NCBI GenBank assembly: GCA_001643675.2
Contig: LSRY02000043.1
Coordinates: 790,501 to 854,500 of the forward strand
Reading direction: 5' to 3'
Length of the DNA stretch: 64,000 nt
DNA from: Monocercomonoides exilis
Taxonomy: Eukaryota > Preaxostyla > Oxymonadida > Polymastigidae
The stretch's first letter is position 1; each line of letters starts with the position of its first letter. Below, one piece after another: positions 36,901 to 48,000 of the stretch. A model generated the notes under the pieces. It was not told where the DNA came from and did no database searches. It saw only the letters and a program-made list of their open reading frames with translations. The position numbers were made by a program, and so were the translations under genes.

Positions 36901-39900
36901 ATCGCTGGAAACATTGGCAGTTTCGCTGAGTGGCTGAGATTTTGAATGCAAAAGATGAGAATTTGATTGAAGGCTCCATTTGAATGAGGAAGAAGGGGAA
37001 AAAGAGGAGGAAGAGGAGGAAGAGAGTGATGGAGAAGAAGAGGAAGACGAAGAAGAAGAAGATGACGATGATGATGATGATGATGATGATGAAGGAGAAG
37101 ATGAAGATGAAGAAGATGAAGAAGAGAAGGAAGAAGATGCAATAGGCAAAGGAGAAGTCAACAAAGAGGCAGGAAATGTGATTGCTTTGCGTGTGGCTGA
37201 CTGCATCGACAGATTCGATTTGCGGAGGAATATTTCATCTGCCTCACTTTTGTCAAGCAATGGAAGATGTGAAGCAGACAGAGAAGATGATAAGTCTTCT
37301 TCTTCTCTTTCTTTCTCTTCTCTTCTTTCTCTTTCGTTTTCTCTTTCTTCTCTTTCTTCTGCTTCTTTTTCTTTTTCTTTTTCTCTTTCGGATGATTCAA
37401 ATTGATCAGAAGAATGTTGTTGATGTTGTTTTGCTTCATTCTTTTCTGTTTCAATCTCCTTTTTGCATTCATCTTGTTTGATCAACTCATTTTGTGTGGA
37501 AATGTCTCTTTTTGAAGATAATTGCTCGTTTTCATGTTGATCTTCAAGCGAAGAGGAAGAAGAAGAAGAAGAAGAAGAAGAAGAAGAAGAAGAAGAAGAA
37601 GAAGAAGAAGAAGAAGAAGAAGAAATAGAAGAAGAAGAAGAAGGTTTATGCGATGATTCAGAAGGTAATGCTTCTGATTCAATAGCAGAAAGCATAGAAG
37701 AAGAGGAGGAAGAAGAAAAAGATGAAGAAGAAGAAAGAGAAGGAGAATGTGAAAGCAAAGGCATAGTTGATGGAGCAGGCAATGCAGAATGAGAAGAAAG
37801 AGATGAATGATCTTGTTGTGAGTGAGTATTTATGAGTGGAAAAGAAGAAATTTTTTCTTTGTTGCTAGAATCATCATTCTGATAGATCATAGGGGGAAAA
37901 TAGAAGAAAAATGGAAAAGAAAAAAGAATGAAAAAAATATATAAAAAGTCAAACAGAATGAGCAATAAATAAAAGAATAAAAAATTCATTTTTTCATCTG
38001 ATGAACAGCATTATCCATGAATATAAACAAAATAATTGAAAGATGAAAAGAAAGAAATTTCAAAAAAAAAGTGGCATTTCTAATAACACACTTGATGAGT
38101 GTCATGAATAATCTCTGAGTTTTGAGAGATCGTTGGCAAATCAAAAACATCTTTTATTTCTGAAAATGTTGAAGGAAAATTCATGTCTTTCTTATTATCG
38201 ATACCTTCTTTGATTTCTTCATCTTTTCTTTCTTTTTCTTCGATATTCTCATTCTTTTCATTCATTTCATTGTTTTCTTGATTTTCCTGTGAAGAAGTGA
38301 TTGAAGAAGAGATGATTGATTCCATTTGAGGTGAAGAAAACTCTGATTCAGCAGACAAATCAGCAGAAAACGCTTTTTCTGAAGAAAAACCAAGTTGAAG
38401 AGAGAAAGAAGGAAGAGAAGAGAAAGAACTGTTAGAAATCTTGTTGAGCGAAGGAAGAGGAGATGTGAATGAAGAAGAAGAAGAAGAAGAAAAGTCATTC
38501 AAAAACTCCATTTCATTTGGAAATGAAGAAGAATGATTTGCAGAAGGAGCAGAAGATAAAGATAAATAGGAGTCAGATGAAAGAGATAAATCAGACAAGG
38601 AAGAAGAGGAAGAAGAGGAAGAAGAAGAGACAGAAGAAGAAGAAGACGATGATGATAGCGATGATGATGATGATAAAGAAGAAGATGAAGAAGAAGGCAG
38701 ATAATTTGAGGAATCCATTTGAGGATGACTTTCAGAAAGAACAGCAGAATCTTTTTGAATATCCAATGAATGAGACAATTGTGGTGACGAAGAGGAAGAA
38801 GAAGAAATGGAAGAAGAAGAAGAAGATGTTGATGATGATGATGTCGTAAGCAATGATGAAGACAAAAAAGAAGAGGAGGAAGATGAATCAAAAGAAGACT
38901 GCGTAGAATTCGATAACAAAGTTGATGAAAACAGATTTCCTTCCTTGTTTTCTGTGAAATAAGAAGGAAACAATTGAAAATGTTGTTGTTTAAAGTCTTC
39001 TTTCTGTTCGTTTGATTCGATTGGAATTTGAGAAGAATGATTTGTGTGCTGTTGATTGGAAGCAACTGACAAATCTGTTTGAATGTATTTCATTGGAGAT
39101 GATGGTGAAGACGAGGAAGAAGAAGGAGGAGGAGGAAAAGGAGAAATAGAAGGAGGTGATAAGGATGGTGATGAAGACGATGAAGGAAATGGAGCAGGAG
39201 AAATAGAACCCGAAAAAGAAGGAGATGTTGAAGAAGAAAAAGGAGGAGAAGAAGGAGAAGAAGAAGAAGAAGGTGAAGAAGAAGAAGAAAGGAATCTATT
39301 TGTATGAGCATTCATCCTTGAAGTCAGAAAGCTCAAAGGCGGAGGCACAAAAGGTGTATGAGACAGGCAATGAGGCTGATGTTTGACTGAAAGTGCAGAA
39401 GAAAGGAGAGGAAGATCAAAAGAAGGAAACAGAGCTACTTTTCCGTCTGCCCATCCACATGCAATGTGAGGGAACTGAAATAGAGGCTCCCGAAAAGCTA
39501 AAAAGGGGAGAATAAATAAAATAAAATAAAAATTGTTAAGAATAATACAAAAAAAGAAAATGTTGAAAACAAGGAGAGAAATAAATGTGATAGAAAAATG
39601 AACACATGAAATGAATATCATCAAATCATTTGGTTTCAAAAAATGTTGGAGAAAGACAGAACAAGAAGTCGAAAGCAAAGATATGTTCAAAAATGAATGT
39701 TTGAATAAACAAAAAATATGTTGAGGAAAGATAATTTTAAAAAAAAGCAAACAAGGAGTTGAATGAATGGCAGAAGGGACAGAAACAGAATATGGCAAAA
39801 CAGACAACGAAGTCAAAGGCGCTTTGCTTACATCTTCCAACAAAGACAGCAAATGAAACTGAAATGAAGAAGTAGGAAAAGGATAGGAAATATGTGAAAT

Positions 39901-41559
39901 ATCACAATTGAGGAATGAAATATATATTGAATAAACAGCAAAAAAAGAGAAAGAAAATAAATAAATAAAAATAAATAAATATTTAAATTTTCAAAATGGT
40001 ATTAAAAGAATAAATCATTGAGAAATCAAACTCCACAATCAAAAATCTTCAGCACTCCATCGCTGCCGCCAATGATGATGAAATGAGAATGGATCAAAAT
40101 TGAGTTAATGGAGAAAAGATGAAGCCTTTGGCAATGAGCGTCAGGTTGTTGATTATTCACAAGCAGAAATTATAAATTTTTCAATTTTTTATTTCAGAAC
40201 GAATTCAAAAAAGAAAGGAAAAATGCAAAATTTACTGAAATAAAAAAAAAGAGAGAGAGAAATTTTACCTAACAACGCTCACAGCTTTCCATTTAATACA
40301 ATTCTGTTCAGAACACTTCTTCCATATGACACAATGGCCAGAAGTTGTTCCTGACAAAGCCTAAAAAAATGACATCCAAGAATGATTATTTAAAAAGATG
40401 GTAGAAAAGTTAAAAAAATCATGAAAGATGAAGAGGAAAAAAGATATTATTAAAATTGCTTAATTATTTTTAAATGGAAGTTAAGAATACCATTTCACCA
40501 TTACTGAAAAAAGACGACTGCGTGAACGGCCCATGACTTAATAGTGGCGATAAATCGTCTTCGATGCGCATCTCAGTCACCTGCAAATTGGATACATTTT
40601 GGGAGAAAAAATTTTCAAAAATTTGATGGAAAATGATTCAAGATTTGCTATTCTAACATAATCAAACCTGGTCATCCAACTGTTCCCAAAACAACACTCC
40701 TTCAGGACCTGTTGTCATAAAAATAGATGAATTCGTTGGGTTGCAGCATATAAAGTCCTAAATTTTTGAAAAGAAATTTTGACAAGTTATCTGAACGGGG
40801 ATGAACACTCTGAAAACCTGAGAAATATTCAGTAAAATCTTACATGTTAACAAAGCACGTTCACAAATTTCGTCGTTAAATTTAAAACAAAAGATGGTTT
40901 GGTCTTTTTGATTTTTTTCTCTTTCGGAAAGAGCATATAAAAAATGTGTTTCACAATCCACAGAAATAGATTTTATCTTTGAAGAAATGGGCGGATGAAA
41001 AGACGACGCAGCACTTCTGGAAGCAATGTTCCATTGGGTTATAAGTGGATTACTTCGATTCTCAACCGTCAAAAGGTATTTTCCTTTAAAAGCTTTAATC
41101 GACTTTAATTGTTCCTCCTTTAAAAGCAAATATTTATAAAGGTAAACATTTCACGAAAATAAAAAACAAATATCATTTCAACTGATAAAATAGCTAAGAG
41201 TTGCACACTTGGCAGAGTTGAAGTGTCTTTTTTGTTCTATTTATTTCATATAAAATAATTGATGATCCAGAAATGGTTGCAAGAATCTCATAACACAATA
41301 ATTTTACATAATATAATTGCAAAATGATATTGATAAATAATTATGATAAATATCCTGCACACAATAACCCCATCCAATTCTAATAATTGAACCCCTTCAT
41401 TTGAAATAATGTCGGTTTTAAGTGAAAAAGTGTATCCCTGTAAAAAGAATTTTTATGTTATGAAATACTATAAATGCTATTTTTATCAACCTTTTGAGGC
41501 GAGGGAAGGAGTGTCATAAAAATTGATCTTATTCCATATAAAAATGAATTTTTTTTCAT
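30997..41559 (-). CDS. Giant WD40 protein with about 2,700-residue Ser-rich low-complexity C-terminus, 11 exons
   Basis: I reconstruct eleven exons: 41559-41491, 41437-41369, 41286-41209, 41117-40818, 40757-40668, 40580-40491, 40360-40269, 40125-40032, 39858-39832, 39474-38092 and 37878-30997. All joins are GT-AG and phase-consistent, giving about 3,057 aa. The first ten exons hold WD-type blades, for example ILATISGSSIILYEINRTKK, FMTTGPEGVLFWEQ, GTTSGHCVIWKK, FIIIGGSDGVLKIFD and HIACGWADGKVALFPSF. From there on the protein is dominated by poly-Ser runs made of TCT/TCA/TCC codons, with patches rich in Asn, Gln, Lys and Glu. The last 60 residues are less biased. A propeller scaffold with a huge disordered tail is inferred. 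The fourth acceptor (41118) is the least certain junction. No orthologue is recognised. Confidence 0.75.
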
Positions 41560-41674
41560 AATGCATTAAGTTTTTCTTTCTAGAGATTTGTTTTATCAAT
41601 AAGTATGAATTTATCCTATAACAATTAATTTGTCAATTAATACATTAAGGTTAAGATCTAACACATTGCAAAAA
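41560..41674. promoter_or_regulatory. Short shared upstream region of two divergent genes
   Basis: Only 115 bp separate the start codons of the WD40 gene (minus) and the cathepsin gene (plus). It must contain both 5' UTRs and promoters. I see no conserved box that I can name. Confidence 0.5.
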
Positions 41675-42595
41675 ATGTTTTTCGTATTGTTTTCTTTGTG
41701 TGTTGCCCACGAATGGGACGATATTGTAATGCAAGTTAATAAACGGTCTGATGTATCTTGGGTTTCTGGTCACAACAAGCGATTTGAGGTAATGAGCAAA
41801 GTTCAAATACTCGGATTGATGGGTGCAAAGATGCCCCAAGAATCTCCATTAATTCCAGTAATAAATGAAAAAAGAGTTGATCTTCCTTCTGAATATGACT
41901 GTCAACAAGAATATCCTCAGTGCACAACTATCGATCATGTTTATGATCAAGGATATTGCGGCAGTTGTTGGGCAATGTCAACTTTCGAATCTCTTCAAGA
42001 CAGATTTTGCATTCACTCAAATGGATCGATGACGCCCTTGCTTTCAGCTCAGCATCTTGTTTCATGTGGGCCTTGCAATGGATGTTTCGGAGGATGGCCA
42101 ACAACTGCGTTTTCTTTTATTCAGAAAAATGGATTAACCACTGAAGAATGCATTCCATATCAAATGGGAATTTGCCATCATCATCCATGCGATTATTGGA
42201 AAACTCCAAAGTGCAACAGAACATGCTATCCAAATACAAAAGTACCAATTGATAAAGAAAAATATTATGTCAAATCTCAAGCACGCATCGGTTCAAATGA
42301 AGAATCAATTAGAACTGAAATCATGAACAATGGTCCCGTTACAGGAGTTTTCACAGTTTATGAAGATTTTATGACATATAAATCTGGAGTATACCATCAT
42401 GTATCTGGAAAGCAACTTGGACTTCATGCGATAAAAATTGTTGGATGGGGAGAAGAAAATGGAGAAAAATACTGGAAAGTTGTTAATTCTTGGAATACAG
42501 ATTTTGGGATGGAAGGGGTATTTTTCATTAAAAGAGGAAGAAATGAATGCGGTATTGAATCGAATATTGTATCTGGAATGCCACGTATTAACTAA
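41675..42595 (+). CDS. Cathepsin B-like cysteine protease (papain family C1A)
   Basis: A single-exon 306-aa proenzyme starts at the ATG at 41675, because a hydrophobic signal peptide (MFFVLFSLCVA) begins there. The upstream extension in the same frame has no ATG. The oxyanion Gln is at 92 and the catalytic Cys at 98 (QGYCGSCWA), His at 251 (GLHAIKIVGWG) and Asn at 271 (VNSWN). The usual G before the His is L here. Residues 166-172 read ICHHHPC, a shortened occluding loop that keeps the His pair that gives cathepsin B its dipeptidyl exopeptidase activity. The propeptide is short. It should be a lysosomal/phagosomal or secreted digestive protease. The gene looks intact and is divergent from the WD40 gene. 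Confidence 0.92.
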   Translation: MFFVLFSLCVAHEWDDIVMQVNKRSDVSWVSGHNKRFEVMSKVQILGLMGAKMPQESPLIPVINEKRVDLPSEYDCQQEYPQCTTIDHVYDQGYCGSCWAMSTFESLQDRFCIHSNGSMTPLLSAQHLVSCGPCNGCFGGWPTTAFSFIQKNGLTTEECIPYQMGICHHHPCDYWKTPKCNRTCYPNTKVPIDKEKYYVKSQARIGSNEESIRTEIMNNGPVTGVFTVYEDFMTYKSGVYHHVSGKQLGLHAIKIVGWGEENGEKYWKVVNSWNTDFGMEGVFFIKRGRNECGIESNIVSGMPRIN

Positions 42596-43238
42596 GAATA
42601 AATTAATTGAATAGAATGAATAGTTCTATTTGAGGACATGACCCATTTTAGGAGAAATATTTTTATTTTGCTGTATTTTTAATAACCTTGATATCTTTTA
42701 ATATTAATTTCATAAAGTTTAATAATAGTATTTTTTTTTATAAATTTTAGAATATTATTTCATTCGATATTTGAATTAATATGTTTTTTTTTAAAGTGAA
42801 AATTGTATTAAAGTTGGTGAACACTTTTTCAAAATGAAAGCAGAATTGAAAATGATCAAACTGATTAATTGATAAACAGTATTGTGAGGATTTGCGATAA
42901 AATATTCAAAGTTAATTGGTGAAATACAACAATTTCAAAAAAAACACGAGAACAAAAACTTCGAGGCGTTAAACTAACATTTGAAGTGAGAAACGCCAAT
43001 TCATTATTCGGAAAAATATTTGCTGCTCTTGATGCTTTTCCACAGAAGGTTTGTTTGATATCAGAAGCGTTAAACATTACGACCAAAATAATTAATAGCG
43101 CTGTCAGATGTTATTTCTCCTGACAAACTTGGAACGAAAAGGAAATTCATGCAAGGATTTGTTTTCTGAATTTCGAGGGTGAAGAAAATGTACTGAATAT
43201 TGTTCATGAAAAATATAAACAACATGATGGAATAACAA
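42596..43238. other. Intergenic region before the Merlin element
   Basis: A/T-rich. A minus-strand frame at 43086-42865 (NASDIKQTFCGKAS..FLTSNVSLT) has the composition of the surface proteins and may be a scrap of one. Its identity is uncertain. Confidence 0.4.
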
Positions 43239-43246
43239 CACAAGAA
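43239..43246. repeat. Target-site duplication, left (CACAAGAA)
   Basis: Eight bases directly before the left terminal repeat, identical to those directly after the right one. Confidence 0.9.
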
Positions 43247-43436
43247 GGCATAGGTGTAAATTGTACCACTTTCAGTTTGAATTTTTTCAAAATTTGAATA
43301 TCATAGCGTTAATCTGCATAATTTAACTAAGCGATTCAAGGAGGGAAATTGCGAAATTCGATCATAAAAATTCACTCGATTTTTATGATTGATCAAAAAT
43401 CCCATAATTTATTTTTTCATTTTTGATCAAAAACAT
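43247..43436 (+). repeat. Left terminal inverted repeat (190 bp)
   Basis: It matches the reverse complement of 49931-50120 with one mismatch (CCCAT here against CTCAT). It contains an internal palindrome at about 43362-43389 (ATCATAAAAAT, 6-base loop, ATTTTTATGAT) that could fold or act as a transposase binding site. Confidence 0.92.
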
Positions 43437-43488
43437 AATTAAATAATAAAATTTGAACTTTTAAAATTTTTGAATACTCATCAAATCC

Positions 43489-45030
43489 ATGCAAGAGGAA
43501 TCAGAAAAGAGCAAATTTCCAACATTTACACAGTTTTTAATTAATTCATCAGGGAGCGACGAGTATTCCCTTTCACTGTTTGAAGAATATGGCATTTTGA
43601 ACAAAAATATTAAATGTCATAAGTGCGGTGTCAACATGTTACTTAAAAAATGGAGAAATGTTAAAAGCAATTACTCATTTCGATGCATGAGATGCAAAAA
43701 GGAATATTTTTGGAATTACAAAACAATATTTAATGGACACAAAATATCACCATTTTCTACAATGTGCTTGTTGTACCATTACTGGTATCGGCATGAGATA
43801 AATGAAACGATAAAAGAAACAAATTTATCAAATAAAACAATAATAAAATTCAATCAATTGATGAGAAGAATTTGTGCCTATTTTGAACTGAATTGCTCAG
43901 ACAAAATAGGCATCAACAAAACAATAGAAATGGACGAAACTCTTATTTCAAAAAGCAAAAATAATGTGGGAAGAGTGAAGGAACAACAATGGCTTTGGGG
44001 TGCAATAGAAAGAAAAACAGAAGGACAGAAACAGAAACTCAAACTTGAATTTCTTCCAAATAGAAATGAACAGTCACTTTTGAAATTTATTGAAAGAAAC
44101 ATAGACAAACCAGCAACTGTTAATTCAGACATGTGGTCTGCTTACAACATTATAGAAAAAAAAGGTTACAAACTTCAAAGTGTAAACCACTCAACAAGCT
44201 TTGTGAATAAAATAAACAGAAAAATTCACACTCAAACTATTGAATGTATGTGGTCGCATGTGAAAGCTCACATACCAAGAAGAGGAAGAACATATCAAAT
44301 AAAAAAAGAATACATATATGCATATGTTTATAGGTTCAATAATTCGAATGATCTTCGGAAAATGATGAGTGACCTCTCCAAAATCAACACAAAAGAATTA
44401 CAGGCGTTCATATACACATATGAGAAGTGTGAAGGCAGAATATCTTCACTCTTAAAGGAAGAAAAAGACAAAGGAAAAGAATTATATGAAAAGAAAAAGG
44501 AAATAACGCAAAAAGAGGAAATACCAATCGAAATGTTCGATGCATCTAATTTAGAAATGATATGCAAAAAACAAAAGCGCAAAAGAATTGATGAAACTGA
44601 CGAAAAAAGTGAAACAACGGATGACGATTCAAGTTATGATCCAACAAATGCATCCAACCTTGAAAACTTTTGCGACAACGATGATGATGAAGATGATGAA
44701 GAGGAGAAAGATGAGGAGGAGGAGGAGGATGATGATGAGAAAAAGGAAGACGAAGAAGAAGATGATGATAATGATGAAGATAATTCTCTCAGAAAGAAAC
44801 GAAAAAGAAAATACTCAACAAAGCAATTATCTCTTTCGAACATTGAGACACATGGAATTCACATGTGCAAAGAAAACACAGAATTCTATATTGAGCAACG
44901 ATTGAAAACAATGAAACAAAAATATGAAAGAAAATTGAGACAATTGAGACAGTTGACTCAAAGGCGAATGCTTCGAAGCTTGCTGAAGTCAAAAAGCTTT
45001 GGCACAACAACAAAACCGATAACATTGTAA
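43489..45030 (+). CDS. Merlin (ISXO2-like DDE) transposase
   Basis: An intact 513-aa single-exon frame starts at ATG 43489, 52 bp inside the left repeat. Cys 43/46 and 66/69 (CHKC, CMRC) form a zinc ribbon. The catalytic triad is D149 (EMDETLIS), D214 (VNSDMWSAY) and E252 (TIECMWSHVKAHIPR), with QWLWGAIERK after the first D. This is the ISXO2/IS1595-like fold of Merlin elements. Residues from about 330 on are an added tail: Lys/Glu-rich, a poly-Asp/Glu stretch (about 395-435), then a basic stretch with KRKRKYS that could be a nuclear signal, and an Arg-rich end. It should cut and paste the element using the 190-bp ends. No stop or frame shift is present, so it may be active. Confidence 0.9.
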   Translation: MQEESEKSKFPTFTQFLINSSGSDEYSLSLFEEYGILNKNIKCHKCGVNMLLKKWRNVKSNYSFRCMRCKKEYFWNYKTIFNGHKISPFSTMCLLYHYWYRHEINETIKETNLSNKTIIKFNQLMRRICAYFELNCSDKIGINKTIEMDETLISKSKNNVGRVKEQQWLWGAIERKTEGQKQKLKLEFLPNRNEQSLLKFIERNIDKPATVNSDMWSAYNIIEKKGYKLQSVNHSTSFVNKINRKIHTQTIECMWSHVKAHIPRRGRTYQIKKEYIYAYVYRFNNSNDLRKMMSDLSKINTKELQAFIYTYEKCEGRISSLLKEEKDKGKELYEKKKEITQKEEIPIEMFDASNLEMICKKQKRKRIDETDEKSETTDDDSSYDPTNASNLENFCDNDDDEDDEEEKDEEEEEDDDEKKEDEEEDDDNDEDNSLRKKRKRKYSTKQLSLSNIETHGIHMCKENTEFYIEQRLKTMKQKYERKLRQLRQLTQRRMLRSLLKSKSFGTTTKPITL

Positions 45031-45073
45031 TTTTCTTTTTCCATTGTTTTCTTATCAAACAACATATATCACA

Positions 45074-48000
45074 TCACTCTGAATAATTAAAAGATTGTTT
45101 AACTATATCAATAACATCAAAAACCCTCTTCCGTTTTAATAATTTGGAAGATAAAAAAACAGTAACGATCAAAGTGAACAATAAAAATCCAGTTGAAATT
45201 TCTTTATTCCACTTTTTTTCAAAATTAACTTCATCTTTTGAGACAGTTTCATTTTTATTCATCACTTCAACAACGTTACTAAAAGAAAAACTGTTTTCAT
45301 CAAATAACATGCACAATCTTTCCTCTTGCTCAGCATCTTCCATCGCAACAACACATCTTTCTGATGCTACACTCACATTCTCTATCGTCATGATCTTCAT
45401 CACCACCTTCGCTTTCCCTCCAACACTCACAACATCTCCTTCGCAACTGATGCTCAAAATGTTCGTTTCAAGCAGCGTCACATTCGATTCTCTGTTGAAT
45501 AATAGCACCGATCCTGCTGAATGCAAATCTCTAAATGCTGAATCAAATATCCTCAGCTCTCCGCTTTCCACACCCACAACCGAACTGTTCAACTTCAGTT
45601 TATCAGAAGAAGAGATAAACTCGCATTTATGGATCTCTGTTGATCCATTCTTCACTTTCATTATGTAGCTGTGAGTCGCCACAAATGTATCTTCAAACTC
45701 GAATGAGCATCTCTCCACAGCGCTTTCATTTATAAACTCCATGATACAATCCTTCTCAAATGATTTCTCAATCTTGGAGTTCAATCTCACAATCGCCTGT
45801 GTCTTTTTCAATGAATTCACAACAAGATCTCCAATCACGCATTCTTCTGTCACAACTCCTTCTCCTTCAATCAGAATCGCATTCATTACACCTTGCTCAA
45901 TGTGGTCAACCCCACAGTTGATACTGATGCATGGATTGCTTTGAGCTCCACACCTTCTGCCGTCAGTTCCTGTTACGTTCACAAACACTTGAAGCCCATA
46001 AAAATAGGTGATTAGCGGAATCAGATCAACATCTCCCTCACTCTCAACATCCCTCCCACAGATGGAGTTGTTTGAGTTCAATGATTCCTGGTTGTAGTTC
46101 AGCGAGAACAGCGTTTCGTTGATCTGGTCTAGAATTGAATGGCATTTGATGAATATGTCTTTCCCTGCAAATGCCTCGTTCAGCCTGAACAAGATATTCA
46201 CAATCTTGAAATTCAGAGATGGAATCTGACTTTCATCATCAATGTTAACTATTGGATCGGCTCCATCAACAAACAGCCCTCCTCCACGCCCTGATCCAGT
46301 TGAGCATTTACACATCGAAAACGAGCTGCCATTCACCTTCAAAACTGATTCTTCACTCTTCAGCACCAATTTCATTCCTCCTCCTTCAGTGCTCAAATCG
46401 CTCCTGCACGTGGACACTGTGCAGTCCTCGATCGTGCAATCTATCGCATTCTCAAACGATCCCAATTCAAAGACGCTTGCACCGCTTCCTTCGTTCTTGA
46501 TGGTTTCAAACGAACAGTACACAACTTTCAACACAGGCTTGTTGCCATTCAAATGAGTGTTTTCATTTCCATTCATCTGGTTTTCCTCTTCTATCATCGA
46601 AATCAGGCTGTTTGCTGTCAAAGTGGCTGATGAAATGTTCACATTCTGAATCGTCACCTGGCTCACACTTGGGCTGAAAGCAATGAACCCTTTCAATTCG
46701 TTGATCTTATTCAACGTGCTGCTCTGAATTGCTGCGCTCCCTCCATTCACTTTTATCAGGCAACACTCAAAACTTTCAACCGTCCCGCTAGCTGACCCAA
46801 ATGAGCAGTCCGTGACTGACAAGACTGTATTTGTTCCTGACGATTCAATGAATACTGCATGATTGGTGGTTATGCTGGGTTTGGTGAATGACACATTGAA
46901 GAATGACAGACTCACATTCGACGATATCATTGCACCACTGCTGTCAGCATTCCCATCTTCATCAGTAATTGTCACGCTTGTCCCTTTCTTTGTTCCTTTT
47001 ATCACAACAGCTGGCGCTTCTGAATCTGGAGAAGTTGGTGGCAATGAAGGAGAAAATGATATGGGATGGCTCAGCAACCCTGATCCCACAATGTTGATGT
47101 GTGTTTCGCCTTTTTCAAGTGTCGAATATCTCAGAGAAATTATGTGGTTAATCGATGAACATGGTGCTTCTGAATACACACACCCACTGAAATCTCCTCC
47201 TTTCTCTTTCGAGACAAACCCATCCCCACTCCAGTTATCCCACAAATACACAACCAATGGAATCACATATCCATTTTCTCCTGTTGTCTTCCTTTCCCAT
47301 CCACACAACTCATCCAATGAATTCTTATCACTTGCACTCAACTCCTCTTTCAGTTTTTCGTTTGACATAACCTCGTCCAGCTCATTTCCCGATATGAACG
47401 CTTTCTTCCCTTTCCAGGCATCGCATCTCTCAAATGTCACTCCTTCAAGCACAAATGTTCCCATCTCATTTGCCAGCTTCACAAACATCCCTCCTCCCAT
47501 TCCTCTCCCTCCTTCCTTTCTATCTTTTATTGGCTCTTCACATCACGATAATTTCACACTCGTCATATTCAAGCTCCCTCTTTTCCCTGCTGATGTGATC
47601 ATCCCTCCTCCTTTCATCCCACTTCCACCTGTGCATGTTGTTGAAATGCTGCAGTTATCCACAACTGCGCTTCCTCCTTCTTTTATCGCTGCACCAATGC
47701 AACCTCTTCCTTCTCCGCTCCCGTCTTCCACCGTCACTCCACTCACTCTGCTGTTCTTGATGTCCAATTTCTCTCCGTTTGAAATTGTTATTGGCGACAC
47801 CTTATTCATTGTTACTGTTTTTTCCATCACAAATCCGTCGAAGGTCAGAGTTCCTCCATCAACGTTCAGTATGTTGTATGTAATCTTTTCGCTGGCTGAT
47901 CCATCGTCTGCAAACGAGACGGAACAGCTTGTGATCGTAAGTGTTGACATGGAATAGATAAATGCGTTTCTCCTTGTATTTATTTCGCTGAACATCACAA

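Noticed and set aside
35222-37481. Plus-strand poly-Glu/Asp/Lys open frames across 31-39 kb
   Set aside because: They are antisense shadows of TCT-rich poly-Ser coding on the minus strand and are broken into short pieces, while the minus frame is open for 6.9 kb.
37879-37989. Hydrophobic N-terminus (MNFLFFYLLL) as a signal peptide for the Ser-rich protein
   Set aside because: This stretch is inside an intron; the exon begins at 37878 after CTATCAG and joins the upstream exon in phase.
39475-39832. Multi-pass membrane segment in the 590-codon frame at 38-39.9 kb
   Set aside because: The hydrophobic part is a retained-intron reading (GTAAGC...TTTCAG); splicing removes it and restores a WD-type blade.
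41630-41674. 15-codon N-terminal extension of the cathepsin
   Set aside because: It starts at TTG; the ATG at 41675 directly precedes a signal peptide.
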